This document shows positions 16,055 through 24,496 of a stretch of DNA of 64,000 bases, piece by piece (position 1 is the first letter of the stretch; each line of letters starts with the position of its first letter). The stretch is from Haloplanus salinarum (GTDB taxonomy: Archaea; Halobacteriota; Halobacteria; Halobacteriales; Haloferacaceae): positions 3,354,987-3,418,986 of the forward strand of contig NZ_CP101823.1 in assembly GCF_024498175.1 (NCBI RefSeq), read 5' to 3'. The translations under genes were made by a program, and so were the position numbers. The notes beneath the pieces were generated by a model. The model saw only the letters and a program-made list of their open reading frames with translations. It searched no databases and had not been told where the DNA came from.

Positions 16055-16414
16055 ATGAGTGGCAACCCCGACGACGAACGAATCGAGGAACTCCGCCAGC
16101 AGAAGATGCAGGAACTCAAAGAGCAGGCCCAGCAGGGCGGTGCCGACGGCGAGCGGGCCGAATCCCAGCAGGCCGCCCAGCAGGAGGCCGAAGCCCAGAA
16201 ACAGGCGCTCCTGAAACAGCACCTCACCGACGGCGCGCGCCAGCGGCTCAACGCCGTCCAGATGTCGAAACCGGAGGTCGCCGACAAGGTCGAACAGCAG
16301 GTCGTCGCCCTCGCCCAGAGCGGGCGCATCCAGGACCGCATCGACGAGGACCAGATGCGGAAACTGCTGAAGGAGCTCACCCCGGACAAGAGCTTCGACA
16401 TCCGCCGCCGGTAA
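16055..16414 (+). CDS. PDCD5-family DNA-binding protein
   Basis: A 119-residue protein of the archaeal/eukaryotic PDCD5 (TFAR19) family. A long charged N-terminal helix ([19 protein letters not shown], with a Gln/Ala-rich stretch to ~50) leads into a three-helix core, [20 protein letters not shown] and [15 protein letters not shown], ending [12 protein letters not shown]. Archaeal members bind double-stranded DNA without strong sequence preference. It lies directly after rps19e and four bases before the PP-loop gene, so it belongs to that transcript. Confidence 0.93.
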   Translation: MSGNPDDERIEELRQQKMQELKEQAQQGGADGERAESQQAAQQEAEAQKQALLKQHLTDGARQRLNAVQMSKPEVADKVEQQVVALAQSGRIQDRIDEDQMRKLLKELTPDKSFDIRRR

Positions 16415-16418
16415 GGCG

Positions 16419-17036
16419 ATGGACGCCGCCGTCCTGTTCAGCGGCGGAAAGGACTCGGCGCTCGCGGCGCTCTCGCTCGACCGGTTCTACGACGTGACGC
16501 TGGTCACCGGCACCTTCGGGATCACCGACGACTGGCGGCACGCCCGCCGGGCGGCCGACCGCCTCGACTACCCCTTCCGCACCGTCGACCTGGACCCTGC
16601 CGTCGCCGACGACGCCGTCGACCGGATGCGCGCGGACGGCTACCCCCGAAACGGCATCCAGCGCGTCCACGAACACGCCCTCGAACGCGTCGCCGGCCTC
16701 GACGTGACTGCCGTCGCCGACGGCACTCGCCGCGACGACCGCGTCCCGACGGTCGATCGGTCGACGGCACGGAGCCTCGAGGACCGCCGCGGGGTCGACT
16801 ACCTCGCGCCGCTCGCCGGGGTCGGCCGGGGCGCCGTCGACCGACTCGTCGATGCCCACCTGACGGTGCGGGCCGGGCCGAGCGAGGCACTGCCCCGGGC
16901 CGACTACGAGGCCGAACTCCGCGCCCACCTCGCCGACCGCGCCGGTCCCGACGCCGTCGCGTCGGTGTTCCCCGCCCACGAACAGACGGTCGTCCGCGGG
17001 CGACATCCCGCCACGGACGGCGATACGCCGAAGTGA
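16419..17036 (+). CDS. PP-loop ATP-pyrophosphatase domain protein
   Basis: A 205-residue protein with an N-terminal PP-loop, SGGKDS at 8-13, that binds ATP and activates substrates by adenylation. The rest (TGTFGITDDWRHARRAADRL, GIQRVHEHALERVAG, ADGTRRDDRVP) is typical of the small haloarchaeal N-type ATP pyrophosphatases, related in fold to asparagine synthetase, QueC and tRNA thiolases. No cysteine pair or tRNA-binding domain is visible, so the substrate is open. It starts four bases after the PDCD5-like gene, and its stop touches a GTG just before yqeC. A link to molybdenum cofactor chemistry is inferred from that position. Confidence 0.75.
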   Translation: MDAAVLFSGGKDSALAALSLDRFYDVTLVTGTFGITDDWRHARRAADRLDYPFRTVDLDPAVADDAVDRMRADGYPRNGIQRVHEHALERVAGLDVTAVADGTRRDDRVPTVDRSTARSLEDRRGVDYLAPLAGVGRGAVDRLVDAHLTVRAGPSEALPRADYEAELRAHLADRAGPDAVASVFPAHEQTVVRGRHPATDGDTPK

Positions 17037-17056
17037 CTGGACGCGAAAGCGTGGCC

Positions 17057-17782
17057 ATGGATCTCATCGAGGCGCTGTCGGCCGACGCGGACCTCGTCTG
17101 TGTCGTCGGCGCCGGCGGCAAGAAGACGACCCTGTACGCCCTGGCCGCCCGGCTGGAGCGGGCCGTCGTGACCGCGACGGTTCGCATCCCCATCTTCGAC
17201 GACAACGTCGCGGCGGTGCGTGTCACCCGCGACCCGATCGGGACACTCCGCGACGCCGACGCGACGACTTGGCCGCTCGGACTCGTCCCCGAACGCGAGC
17301 GTGACGACCGCTACCTCGGCTACGACCGCGAGACGGTCACGGCGATCCGCGCGGCACACGACGGGACGGTCCTCGCGAAGGCCGACGGGGCGCGCACGCG
17401 GCTGCTGAAGGCACCCGACGACCGCGAACCCCAGGTGCCGGCGACCGCCGACACGGTGATCCCCGTCGCGAGCGCCCGCGTCGTCGGGAAGCCACTCACC
17501 GACGACCACGTCCACCGACCCGAGCGGGTGGCCGAACTCACGGGCCTCGCCCTCGGCGATCCGATCGGTCCCGAGGACGTGGCGACCGTCCTCGCCAGTC
17601 GAGCGGGCGGGCGGAAACGCGTCCCACCGACGGCGACGGTCGTCCCGCTCGTGAATATGGTCGACGACGACGACCTCGCGGCGACCGGTCGGAAGATCGC
17701 CGCGGCCGTCCACGACCGGGCCGACGTCCCCCGGGTCGTCCTCGCACGGATGGCCGACCCCTCGGTCGTCGACGTGATCTAA
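17057..17782 (+). CDS. yqeC: YqeC-type accessory protein for molybdenum hydroxylase cofactor
   Basis: A 241-residue P-loop-like protein. The nucleotide motif is VVGAGGKKTT near 16-24, followed by TATVRIPIF, GYDRETV, KADGARTRLLKAP (a very characteristic YqeC patch), PLTDDHVHRPERV and later GRKRVPP. In bacteria YqeC accompanies selenium-dependent molybdenum hydroxylases; here it is next to mobA, so a role in finishing a molybdenum-hydroxylase cofactor is likely. The ATG at 17057 is preferred over a GTG at 17033 that overlaps the preceding stop. It is convergent with mobA, with overlapping stops. No xdhC or hydroxylase subunit is in the window. Confidence 0.83.
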   Translation: MDLIEALSADADLVCVVGAGGKKTTLYALAARLERAVVTATVRIPIFDDNVAAVRVTRDPIGTLRDADATTWPLGLVPERERDDRYLGYDRETVTAIRAAHDGTVLAKADGARTRLLKAPDDREPQVPATADTVIPVASARVVGKPLTDDHVHRPERVAELTGLALGDPIGPEDVATVLASRAGGRKRVPPTATVVPLVNMVDDDDLAATGRKIAAAVHDRADVPRVVLARMADPSVVDVI

Positions 17783-18396
17783 TCGCGCAGGCGCCGTTCG
17801 GCGTCGGCGAAGTCCTCCCGCGTGTTGCAGTTCTCGAAGGTACGCCGGTGGCCGTGTTCCCGCACCGCCTCGGCGTCGACGACGACGAAATCCAGTTCGA
17901 ACAGCGGCGCGACGATCCGCTCTTCCCCGGCGTCCAGGGCCGCCTCGCAGGCCTCGGCCATCGCCGCCGCCCGGTAGACCGCGTGGGTCGTCTCGAACCA
18001 CTGCTCCGGCCTGGGGACAACGGCCTCGTGGCCCGGGGCCCGCTCGAACAGGTAGTCGACGAACTCGGGGTCGACGAAGGGCATGTCGCAGGCGACGACG
18101 AAGGCGTACTCGCCCGCGACGGCGCGAAGGCCCGTCGCCATCCCCGCCATCGGCCCCTCGTCGGGGGATTCGTCCTCCGCGAACGTGACGGGGAGGCCCA
18201 CCCCGTCGAGCGCCTCACGGATCGCCGGCGTCTGTTCGGCGCGGCAGTTGATCACGACCGCGTCGACGACGGGGGCGACCCGGTCGACCACCCGCCGGAT
18301 CATGGGCGTCCCCGCGAGGTCGGCGACCGCCTTGTCCTCGTCGCCGAACCGCGTCGACCGACCGCCGGCGAGTACGACGGCAGTGCGCTCGGACAT
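17779..18396 (-). CDS. mobA: Molybdenum cofactor guanylyltransferase-like protein
   Basis: A 205-residue nucleotidyltransferase. The opening VVLAGGRSTRFGDEDKA (about 7-23) is the GTP-binding loop of MobA-type enzymes, FAEDESPDEGPMAGMATG follows, and ACDMPFVDPEFV holds the metal-binding Asp. The enzyme would add GMP (or CMP in the MocA branch) to molybdopterin. The ATG at 18396 lies 24-29 nt from a TATA-like TAAAAA, fitting a leaderless start. That promoter stretch is duplicated upstream. The tail (RRTFENCNTREDFADAE) matches the usual MobA end. Confidence 0.87.
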   Translation of the reverse strand: MSERTAVVLAGGRSTRFGDEDKAVADLAGTPMIRRVVDRVAPVVDAVVINCRAEQTPAIREALDGVGLPVTFAEDESPDEGPMAGMATGLRAVAGEYAFVVACDMPFVDPEFVDYLFERAPGHEAVVPRPEQWFETTHAVYRAAAMAEACEAALDAGEERIVAPLFELDFVVVDAEAVREHGHRRTFENCNTREDFADAERRLRD

Positions 18397-18413
18397 GTCG
18401 GTGGCTACGCGGG

Positions 18414-18463
18414 CCCACCTTTTTACGTCGTCGGGTGACGCCCACCTTTTTACGTCGTCGGGT
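18414..18463 (-). promoter_or_regulatory. Duplicated promoter segment of mobA
   Basis: A 23-bp sequence containing ACGTAAAAAGGTGGG (read on the minus strand) occurs at 18414-18436 and again at 18441-18463, period 27 bp. The nearer TAAAAA is 24-29 nt before the mobA ATG, the usual TATA position, so the second copy is a promoter duplicate or a repeated regulator site. Confidence 0.55.
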
Positions 18464-18645
18464 CGCGCTCCGCGCGACCGCTCCTCGCAAAAAGCTGGAG
18501 CAAAAACGGCCGCGACTCGCCGCGGGATCGGAGATCCCTCGCTCGTCGCGGTCACTCGTGCTGGACCGCCCCGCCCCGCCCAGCACCGCCCCGCCCAGCA
18601 CCGCCCCGCTCAGCACCGCCCCGCCCAGCACCGCCATCCACACCC
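18464..18645. other. Non-coding GC-rich intergenic stretch
   Basis: The 249 bp between mobA and truA (18397-18645) hold the promoter duplication, then sequence rich in CGCG words and inverted CTCGTCGCG-type runs, then a 15-bp tandem repeat. No open frame here resembles a protein. It has the look of haloarchaeal intergenic DNA that is repeated elsewhere in such genomes, but this cannot be confirmed from one window. Confidence 0.4.
18565..18635. repeat. 15-bp tandem repeat, unit CACCGCCCCGCCCAG
   Basis: Three full units stand at 18584-18598, 18599-18613 (one C-to-T change) and 18614-18628, with partial units on both sides. Read on the minus strand it would give a repeated LGGAV-like peptide, but there is no credible gene around it. 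It ends 11 bp past the truA stop codon, so it may affect the truA transcript end. Confidence 0.85.
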
Positions 18646-19443
18646 TCACTCGATGCCGTCACACAGGTCGCCGACGACCCGCGCGGCCGTCCGCGCCTCG
18701 ACGCGCCGCTCCGCGAAGACGCCGAGTGCGCTCTCGACGGCGTCGGGGTCCGGCGCGAAGGTGACGCCCGGATACGTCACGTCCGCGAGGACGAGCGGCG
18801 TCGCCGGTGCGGTGGGAACCCCCGCGGGGCCGTCGAGGGGGTCGGGCCCGAGGACGCGGCCCACCCGCTCGGGGTCGCTCTCGCCGGCACCGACCGCCCG
18901 CACCAGCGACGCGATCCGACGGACCATGTGCCGGGCGAACCCGCCGGCCGCGAGCGTCAACACGAGGAAGTCGCCGTCCCGCTCCCCGCTCGCGTCGAGG
19001 CGGCGGACGGTCCCCGCGTCGTCGGTCGTGAGGTTGTGAAAGTCGTGCTCGCCGGTCAGGCGGTCCAGCGCCTCGCCGGCCCGGTCGTCGTCGAGCGTCG
19101 GCGCGTACAGGTGGTATCGGTAGCTCCGGCGGCGGGCATCGTGGGTGGCGTGAAAGTCCGGGCTGACGTCCGCGCTCGCCCACGCCCGGACCGTCGCGGG
19201 GAGCGTCCCGTTCAGCGCGGCGGGCGAGAGCCAGTCGGGCGCCTCGAAGGCGACGGTCTGGGCGAGCGCCGAGACGCCCGCGTCGGTCCGCCCTGCGGCG
19301 GCGTAGCCCGCCGGCGGCGCCGCCAGGTCGAGGTCACGGAGCGCGTCGAACAGCGCGTCCTCGACGGTCGGCCGGTCGGGCTGTCGCTGGAACCCCGAGT
19401 ACGGCCGGCCGTCGTAGGCGATCCGGAAGGCGCGTCGCGGCAT
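18646..19443 (-). CDS. truA: tRNA pseudouridine synthase A
   Basis: A 265-residue enzyme that makes pseudouridine at positions 38-40 of the tRNA anticodon arm. The catalytic aspartate is Asp54 in GRTDAGVSAL. Other TruA landmarks are RIAYDGRPYSGFQRQP at the start, FHATHDARRRSYRYHLY and the FARHMVRRIASLV patch. Length fits archaeal TruA. It lies 32 bp downstream of hisS in the same direction, so the two probably share a transcript. The tandem repeat begins just past its stop. Confidence 0.95.
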   Translation of the reverse strand: MPRRAFRIAYDGRPYSGFQRQPDRPTVEDALFDALRDLDLAAPPAGYAAAGRTDAGVSALAQTVAFEAPDWLSPAALNGTLPATVRAWASADVSPDFHATHDARRRSYRYHLYAPTLDDDRAGEALDRLTGEHDFHNLTTDDAGTVRRLDASGERDGDFLVLTLAAGGFARHMVRRIASLVRAVGAGESDPERVGRVLGPDPLDGPAGVPTAPATPLVLADVTYPGVTFAPDPDAVESALGVFAERRVEARTAARVVGDLCDGIE

Positions 19444-19475
19444 CGACGGGGGTCGGGCGCCCCGGCAGTTAACCC

Positions 19476-20774
19476 CTACGCGAAGTCGTCGTAGGTCGGC
19501 CGGTCGTGGTCGCCCGGGAAGGCGTCGACGGGTGCGGTCGTCTGGTCGCCGCTCTCCATCTCCTTGACCGTCACCTCGCCGTTCTCCAGGTCGCGCTCGC
19601 CGACGATGACGACCGTCTCGGCGTTGACGCCGTCGGCGTAGGACATCTGCGCGCCGAAGCTCCGGTCCGCGAGGTCCGACTCGACGACGTGGCCCCGCTC
19701 CCGGAGGTCACGGGCCACCCGCGCGGCCGTCTCCCGGGTGTCACCCACCGAGAGGACGTAGTAGTCCGTCGCGAGCGCCTCGTCGGGCCAGACGCCCGCC
19801 CGCTGGAGGAGCAAGGAGAGCGTGGCGTGGCCGGGTGCGACGCCAACGGCCGGCGTCGGCTGCCCGCCGTAGCTCTCGATCAGGTCGTCGTACCGCCCGC
19901 CGCCGAACACCGCCCGGGACACCTCGCCCTGCGTGTCGAAACACTCGAAGACGGTGCCGGTGTAGTAATCCAGTCCCCGGGCCGTCTCCAGGGAGACGCT
20001 GCAGTACTCCCGGACGCCGAAGTCCGCGGCGGCGTCGAGGACGTTCCGCAGGTTCCCCACCGCCGCCGCGACGTCGTCGGTGCCGGCGAAGGCCGTGAGG
20101 TCGTCGAGGTCGTCGGTCGCCAGCAGTTCGTCGAACCGCTCGGCCTGGTCGTAGGAGAGGCCGGCCTCGTGGAGCAGGTCGTAATACTGAGCCGGCTCGA
20201 TCTTCTCGGATTTGTCGACCGCACGAACCGCCTCTCGAACCCGTACGTCGGCGTCGAACGCCCGGAGGAGGCCGCCGAGGATGTCGCGGTGGGAGACCCG
20301 GAACTCGAAGTCGTCGCCGGAGAGGCCGAGCGCGGTCAGGGCGTCGGCCGCGTACGCCAGAATCTCCGCGTCGGCCGTCGGCTCCGCCGACCCGAAGACG
20401 TCGACGTTCGTCTGGTAGAACTCGCGGAACCGCCCCTGCTGGACCTGCTCGTACCGCCAGAAGGGCCGCGTCGACATCCACTTGATCGGCTTCTGGAGCT
20501 CCTGGCCCTTCGCGACGACCATCCGCGCCACCGTCGGCGTCAACTCCGGCGTCATGGCGACGTGGCGGCCGCCCTTGTCCTCGAAGGCGTACAGTTCCTC
20601 GACGATCTCCTCGCCGCTCTTGTCGGTGTAGAGATCGACGGCCTCCAGCGCCGGGGTGCCGATCTCCCGGAACCCGTACCGCCGGGCGGTCTCCTCCAGC
20701 GTGTCCGCCACCGCCCGCCTGGCGGCCATCTCCTCGGGGTAGAAGTCACGGAACCCCTTCAGTCGGTCGTACAT
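19476..20774 (-). CDS. hisS: Histidyl-tRNA synthetase
   Basis: A 432-residue class II synthetase that charges tRNA-His. It begins MYDRLKGFRDFYPEE, the standard start of the archaeal form. Class II motif 2 is RPFWRYEQVQQGRFREFYQ (near 113-131), the histidine pocket is GLDYYTGTVFE, and motif 3 lies in GVAPGHATLSLLL. The ~90-residue C-terminal alpha/beta domain (TDYYVLSVGDTR onwards) binds the anticodon. The ATG at 20774 is used because upstream frame continuation does not resemble the family. Confidence 0.96.
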   Translation of the reverse strand: MYDRLKGFRDFYPEEMAARRAVADTLEETARRYGFREIGTPALEAVDLYTDKSGEEIVEELYAFEDKGGRHVAMTPELTPTVARMVVAKGQELQKPIKWMSTRPFWRYEQVQQGRFREFYQTNVDVFGSAEPTADAEILAYAADALTALGLSGDDFEFRVSHRDILGGLLRAFDADVRVREAVRAVDKSEKIEPAQYYDLLHEAGLSYDQAERFDELLATDDLDDLTAFAGTDDVAAAVGNLRNVLDAAADFGVREYCSVSLETARGLDYYTGTVFECFDTQGEVSRAVFGGGRYDDLIESYGGQPTPAVGVAPGHATLSLLLQRAGVWPDEALATDYYVLSVGDTRETAARVARDLRERGHVVESDLADRSFGAQMSYADGVNAETVVIVGERDLENGEVTVKEMESGDQTTAPVDAFPGDHDRPTYDDFA

Positions 20775-20877
20775 ACCGCGTCGTCGTCGCCCGCCGCGCT
20801 TGAAACCTGCCCTTTGGGAAGCGGAAGCCCTTGCTCCCACACGGAGGCTAAGGCCCCCCGCCGGCGACGCCCGGCCT

Positions 20878-21834
20878 ATGTCGCTCGTCTCCGCGTTCAC
20901 CTCGGCCGTCCTCCCCATCGTGGCGGTCATGGCCCTGGGGTATACGCTCGCGGCCGCCCTCGACGTCGAGGTCGACTCGCTCAACGACGTCGCCCTCTAT
21001 CTCTTTCTCCCCGCGCTCATCTTCCACAGCATCGTCACGACGACGCTCTCCGGCGACACCGTCGCGCTCATCTTCGCCGGGGTCGGCCTCTTCGTGATCG
21101 TCACGATGGGGCTGGTCGAACTCCTCGACCGCCTGCTCGGCGTCCCCGAACCCTACCGGAGCGCGGACGTCCTCGCGGGGGCGCTCCCCAACGCCGGCTT
21201 CTACGGCATCCCGCTCGCGGAGTTCGCCTTCGGCGACGTGGGCCGGACCACGGCCGTCATCTACATCACCGCCCAGGCGTTCCTGATGTACACCCTCGGC
21301 GTCTACGTCGCCTCCCGGGGCGGCGGCGAGGCCGGCATCGGCGCGGTCAAGGAGATATTCCGCCTGCCGCTCGTCTACGCCATCGCCGTCGCCGGCACCG
21401 TCCGCCTCCTCGGGATCGCCCCGCCGACCGACGGGACGTTCATGTCCACCGTCAGCCTCGTCGGCGACGCCTCAATCCCCCTGATGCTCGTCATCGTCGG
21501 GGTCCAACTCTACGGCTTGGAGTACGGCAACGTCCGCCGGGTGATCCGCCCCTCGATCGTCAAACTCGTCGTCGCCCCGCTGACGGGCCTCGCCGTCGCG
21601 CTCGCCCTCGGGAAGTTCGGCGACGTCGCCGTCGCCCGGGTGTTCGTCCTGCTCTGTGCGACGCCCGTCGCGCTCATCCCCCTCGCGCTCACCCTCTCGT
21701 ACAGCGACGTGGACGACCGCGACGGCCTCTCGGCCTCCGAGTATCTCACCATGACCATCTTCGTCACGACCGTCGCCAGCGTCCCGGTGTTGACCGTGCT
21801 GATCACGCTCCTGCAGGACGGCGTCGTGCTGTGA
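20878..21834 (+). CDS. AEC-family (auxin efflux carrier-type) transporter
   Basis: A 318-residue membrane protein with about ten spans arranged as two repeats of five, as in AEC carriers. Landmarks are LPIVAVMALGYTLA near the start, LYLFLPALIFHSIV, ALPNAGFYGIPL and, in the second half, DASIPLMLVIVGVQL and CATPVALIPLALTL. Prokaryotic members move malonate, malate or other carboxylates, often driven by ions; the substrate here is unknown. It is divergent from hisS across ~100 bp and followed closely by another membrane gene. Confidence 0.88.
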   Translation: MSLVSAFTSAVLPIVAVMALGYTLAAALDVEVDSLNDVALYLFLPALIFHSIVTTTLSGDTVALIFAGVGLFVIVTMGLVELLDRLLGVPEPYRSADVLAGALPNAGFYGIPLAEFAFGDVGRTTAVIYITAQAFLMYTLGVYVASRGGGEAGIGAVKEIFRLPLVYAIAVAGTVRLLGIAPPTDGTFMSTVSLVGDASIPLMLVIVGVQLYGLEYGNVRRVIRPSIVKLVVAPLTGLAVALALGKFGDVAVARVFVLLCATPVALIPLALTLSYSDVDDRDGLSASEYLTMTIFVTTVASVPVLTVLITLLQDGVVL

Positions 21835-21876
21835 CCGCCTGAACGCTTTTGCCCGCCCGGACGCTTGCCACGGACG

Positions 21877-22635
21877 ATGTCAACGTCGCGAGCGACCGTC
21901 CGCGGTGCGATCAGGGGCATGGGTCAGCGAGCCAATCCCGCCTTCGCCGCCGGCGCCGTCGCCGTCCCCGTCGGCGCCCTCGCCTACGCCCTCCTCGCCG
22001 CCCCCGTCGTCCACCACATCTACGTCCACGTGATGGCCGGCGTGCTGTGGACGGGCATCGACCTCTTCATGGCGCTCGTCCTCGGTCCCGTCCTCGGTGG
22101 CCTGTCCGTCGAGGAGCGTGCCAGCGTCTTCCGGCGATTCACGCCGAAGATGGCCTTCCTCATGCCGTCGCTCGCCCTGGTCACCATCGTCGGCGGGGTC
22201 ACCCTCGCCGAGCGGCTGGGCGTCTTCCCCCACGCCCAGCCGTGGATCGCCCTCCTGACGCTCGCGACCACCGTCCCCGCGCTCCTCCTCGTCGGCTGGC
22301 AGTTCGACGCCCTCGACGACCCCCGGTGGCTGGTCGCCTTCGCCGTCGCGCTCCTCGGCGGCGGCGCCTACCTCGCCGTCACCGCCGACGCCTTCGGGCT
22401 GACCTCCCCGATCATCCTGCTCACGCTCGCCATCGTCACCGTCCTCTCGGTCCTCGGGTTCGGCGTCCTCCTCCCCGGCGAGATGCGTATCTACCGCCAG
22501 TTGGCGTCGGGCGACCCCGACCCCGAAGTCGTCAGCCGGATCGGGATGCGAAACGCCCGCCTGAGCGGCGTCCAGGGCCTGTTTCAACTCGCCATCGTCG
22601 TCGTGATGGTCTACCTGCGGTGGCCGGCGGCCTAA
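21877..22635 (+). CDS. Seven-span membrane protein, CopD/DUF2269-like
   Basis: A 252-residue integral membrane protein with about seven hydrophobic spans. The pattern HHIYVHVMAGVLWTGIDLFMALVLGP (about 46-71), with histidines in the first spans and a GxLWxGxD core, is typical of small heme- or copper-related membrane proteins and of DUF2269-like families. A heme or copper role is inference only. The ATG at 21877 is chosen over one 12 bases earlier on length grounds. Its last four bases overlap the convergent DUF3592 gene. Confidence 0.65.
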   Translation: MSTSRATVRGAIRGMGQRANPAFAAGAVAVPVGALAYALLAAPVVHHIYVHVMAGVLWTGIDLFMALVLGPVLGGLSVEERASVFRRFTPKMAFLMPSLALVTIVGGVTLAERLGVFPHAQPWIALLTLATTVPALLLVGWQFDALDDPRWLVAFAVALLGGGAYLAVTADAFGLTSPIILLTLAIVTVLSVLGFGVLLPGEMRIYRQLASGDPDPEVVSRIGMRNARLSGVQGLFQLAIVVVMVYLRWPAA

Positions 22636-23090
22636 CCCATCGCCGACCGCCCCGCCCCCAGGAGGAACAGCGCGCCGACGCCGACCAGGAGAAGCGGCTT
22701 GTTGCTTCGCTCCGGCTCGAGGTACCCCTCCCCCGGCGCGTCGGTCGGGACGTACACCGTCGCCGTCTCTCCCGGTTCGTCCCCGTCGAGTTCGGCTCTG
22801 GCCGCGCTCTCGGTGTCGAAATCCCGGACGAGCGTTCCGGGGTAGACGTTCGAGGCGGTGTAGTTCTCCCCCTCGTAGGTGTACTCGAAGGTCGCCCGCG
22901 GGACGTACGAGGTGCCCTTGGTCGAGCGCTCCTCGACGGACGTCGACGTGATCGTCCCCTGGACCGTCTCGGCGGAGCCGAGCGCCGACGACTGCGTGCT
23001 GTAACTGTACGCGCCGAATCCGATCGACGCGAGACCGATCACCAGCGTGAGGGCGATACCGACTCGCCCGGAGGGCCCGCTGATTCGCAT
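22632..23090 (-). CDS. DUF3592 domain membrane protein
   Basis: A 152-residue protein with a membrane span at each end (about 10-28 and 131-147). The loop between is extracellular-type and beta-rich: TVQGTITSTSVEERSTKG, ATFEYTYEGENYTASNVYPG, then PGETATVYVPTDAPGEGYLE. This layout and the last two patches match DUF3592, a family of unknown function thought to form a small beta barrel. The start at 23090 is well separated from the long non-coding frame upstream. It is divergent from pgi, with about 90 bp between starts. Confidence 0.8.
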   Translation of the reverse strand: MRISGPSGRVGIALTLVIGLASIGFGAYSYSTQSSALGSAETVQGTITSTSVEERSTKGTSYVPRATFEYTYEGENYTASNVYPGTLVRDFDTESAARAELDGDEPGETATVYVPTDAPGEGYLEPERSNKPLLLVGVGALFLLGAGRSAMG

Positions 23091-23180
23091 ATCGGCTCCC
23101 AGAACCGAGGGGATGGTAAAAGGTACGCTCGGCTCGCCGAACTGGAAACGGTTTTGCCGGAGCGGGTCCCCGCTTGGGCC

Positions 23181-24467
23181 ATGTACGTCGACCTCGGCAA
23201 CGCACTCGACGCCGAACCGCGACTCACGCGCGAGGCCTTGGAGCGGCTCGACGAGCGCGTCGCCGACGCCCACGACCGCATCGAGCGCGGCCGGGCCGAG
23301 GCGGCCCACGGCTACGCGTCGCTGAACCTCCCCGAGACGGTCGACCCGGCGGCCGTCCGCCGGGCGGTGGATCGCTTCGACGACCCCGCGGCCGTCCTCT
23401 CCGTCGGCATCGGCGGGAGCGCCCTCGGCGCCGCGACGCTCGCCGAGGCCCTCGGAACCGACCTCGACGCATACGTCCTCGACAACGTCGACCCCGCACG
23501 TGTCGCCGGTCTCCTCGAGACCCTCCCGCTTTCCGACACCGTCGTCCACGTGGTCTCCCGGTCGGGCACCACCGCCGAGACCCTCTCGAACTTCCTGATC
23601 GTCCGCGAGGCGATGGCCGACGCCGGCGTCGACTGGACCGAGCGCACCCTGGTCACCACGGGTCCGTCGGGGAACCTCCGGAATCTGGCCGACCGCCACG
23701 ACCTGCCCGTTCTCGACGTCCCCGCGGGCGTCCCCGGGCGCTTCTCGGTGCTCTCGACGGTCGCGCTCCCCGTCGCCGCCCTCGCCGGCCACGACGTCGA
23801 GGCCATCGTCGACGGGGCGCGGGCCGAGGCCGACCGGCTCGCGGGGTCGCTGTTCGAATCGCCCGCCTACGCCTACGGCGCGACCTGTCATGCCCTCGAA
23901 CGCCGCGGCGCGGGCGTCAACGCGATGATGCCCTACGCCGAGTCGCTGGAGTCATTCGCGGAGTGGTTCGCCCAGTTGTGGGCCGAGAGCCTCGGCAAGG
24001 ACGCCGTCGGCCAGACGCCCGCCCGGGCGCTCGGAGCGACGGACCAGCACTCCCAGCTCCAGCTCTACCGCGCCGGCCCGCGGGACAAACTCGTGACGCT
24101 CGTCCGGCCCCGGGAGCGTCCCGACGTCGCCATCCCCGAGACGGACCTCGACGGCCTCGCCTACCTCGGCGGCGGGAGCCTCGCCGACCTGCTCGACGCC
24201 GAGTTCCGGGCGACCGAGGCGAGCCTCGCGGCCTCGAACTGCCCGAACGTCCGCATCGAGGTCGACCGCGTCGACGAGCGGGGCGTCGGCGAACTCCTCT
24301 ACGGCATGGAGGCGGCCTGTATCATGTACGGCGAGCTCGCGGGCGTCGAGACGTTCACCCAGCCCGCGGTCGAGTGGGGCAAGCGCGCCGCCCGCGGCCT
24401 CCTCGGCGGCGGCGACGTCGACGCGGACGACGCGGTGCCCGAGAAGCGCCGTCTCGTCATCGACTGA
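23181..24467 (+). CDS. pgi: Glucose-6-phosphate isomerase
   Basis: A 428-residue isomerase that interconverts glucose-6-phosphate and fructose-6-phosphate. It belongs to the classical PGI superfamily with sugar-isomerase folds. Phosphate-binding patches are GIGGSALG (near 75-82) and SRSGTTAETL, with the catalytic glutamate region in QLWAESLGKD and GATDQHSQLQL supplying the active-site His. Length is short for the bacterial family but normal in haloarchaea, which use it mainly for gluconeogenesis and sugar interconversion. The ATG at 23181 matches the GC-rich coding start. The CPBP gene follows 29 bp on. Confidence 0.94.
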   Translation: MYVDLGNALDAEPRLTREALERLDERVADAHDRIERGRAEAAHGYASLNLPETVDPAAVRRAVDRFDDPAAVLSVGIGGSALGAATLAEALGTDLDAYVLDNVDPARVAGLLETLPLSDTVVHVVSRSGTTAETLSNFLIVREAMADAGVDWTERTLVTTGPSGNLRNLADRHDLPVLDVPAGVPGRFSVLSTVALPVAALAGHDVEAIVDGARAEADRLAGSLFESPAYAYGATCHALERRGAGVNAMMPYAESLESFAEWFAQLWAESLGKDAVGQTPARALGATDQHSQLQLYRAGPRDKLVTLVRPRERPDVAIPETDLDGLAYLGGGSLADLLDAEFRATEASLAASNCPNVRIEVDRVDERGVGELLYGMEAACIMYGELAGVETFTQPAVEWGKRAARGLLGGGDVDADDAVPEKRRLVID

Positions 24468-24496
24468 TACTTACTCCCGGGCCGACAGGGGCCGGT

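Noticed and set aside
18215-18649. Open frame through the 15-bp tandem repeat (LGGAV repeats)
   Set aside because: Only the repeat gives a regular peptide; the rest is Arg-rich and covers the mobA gene in another frame.
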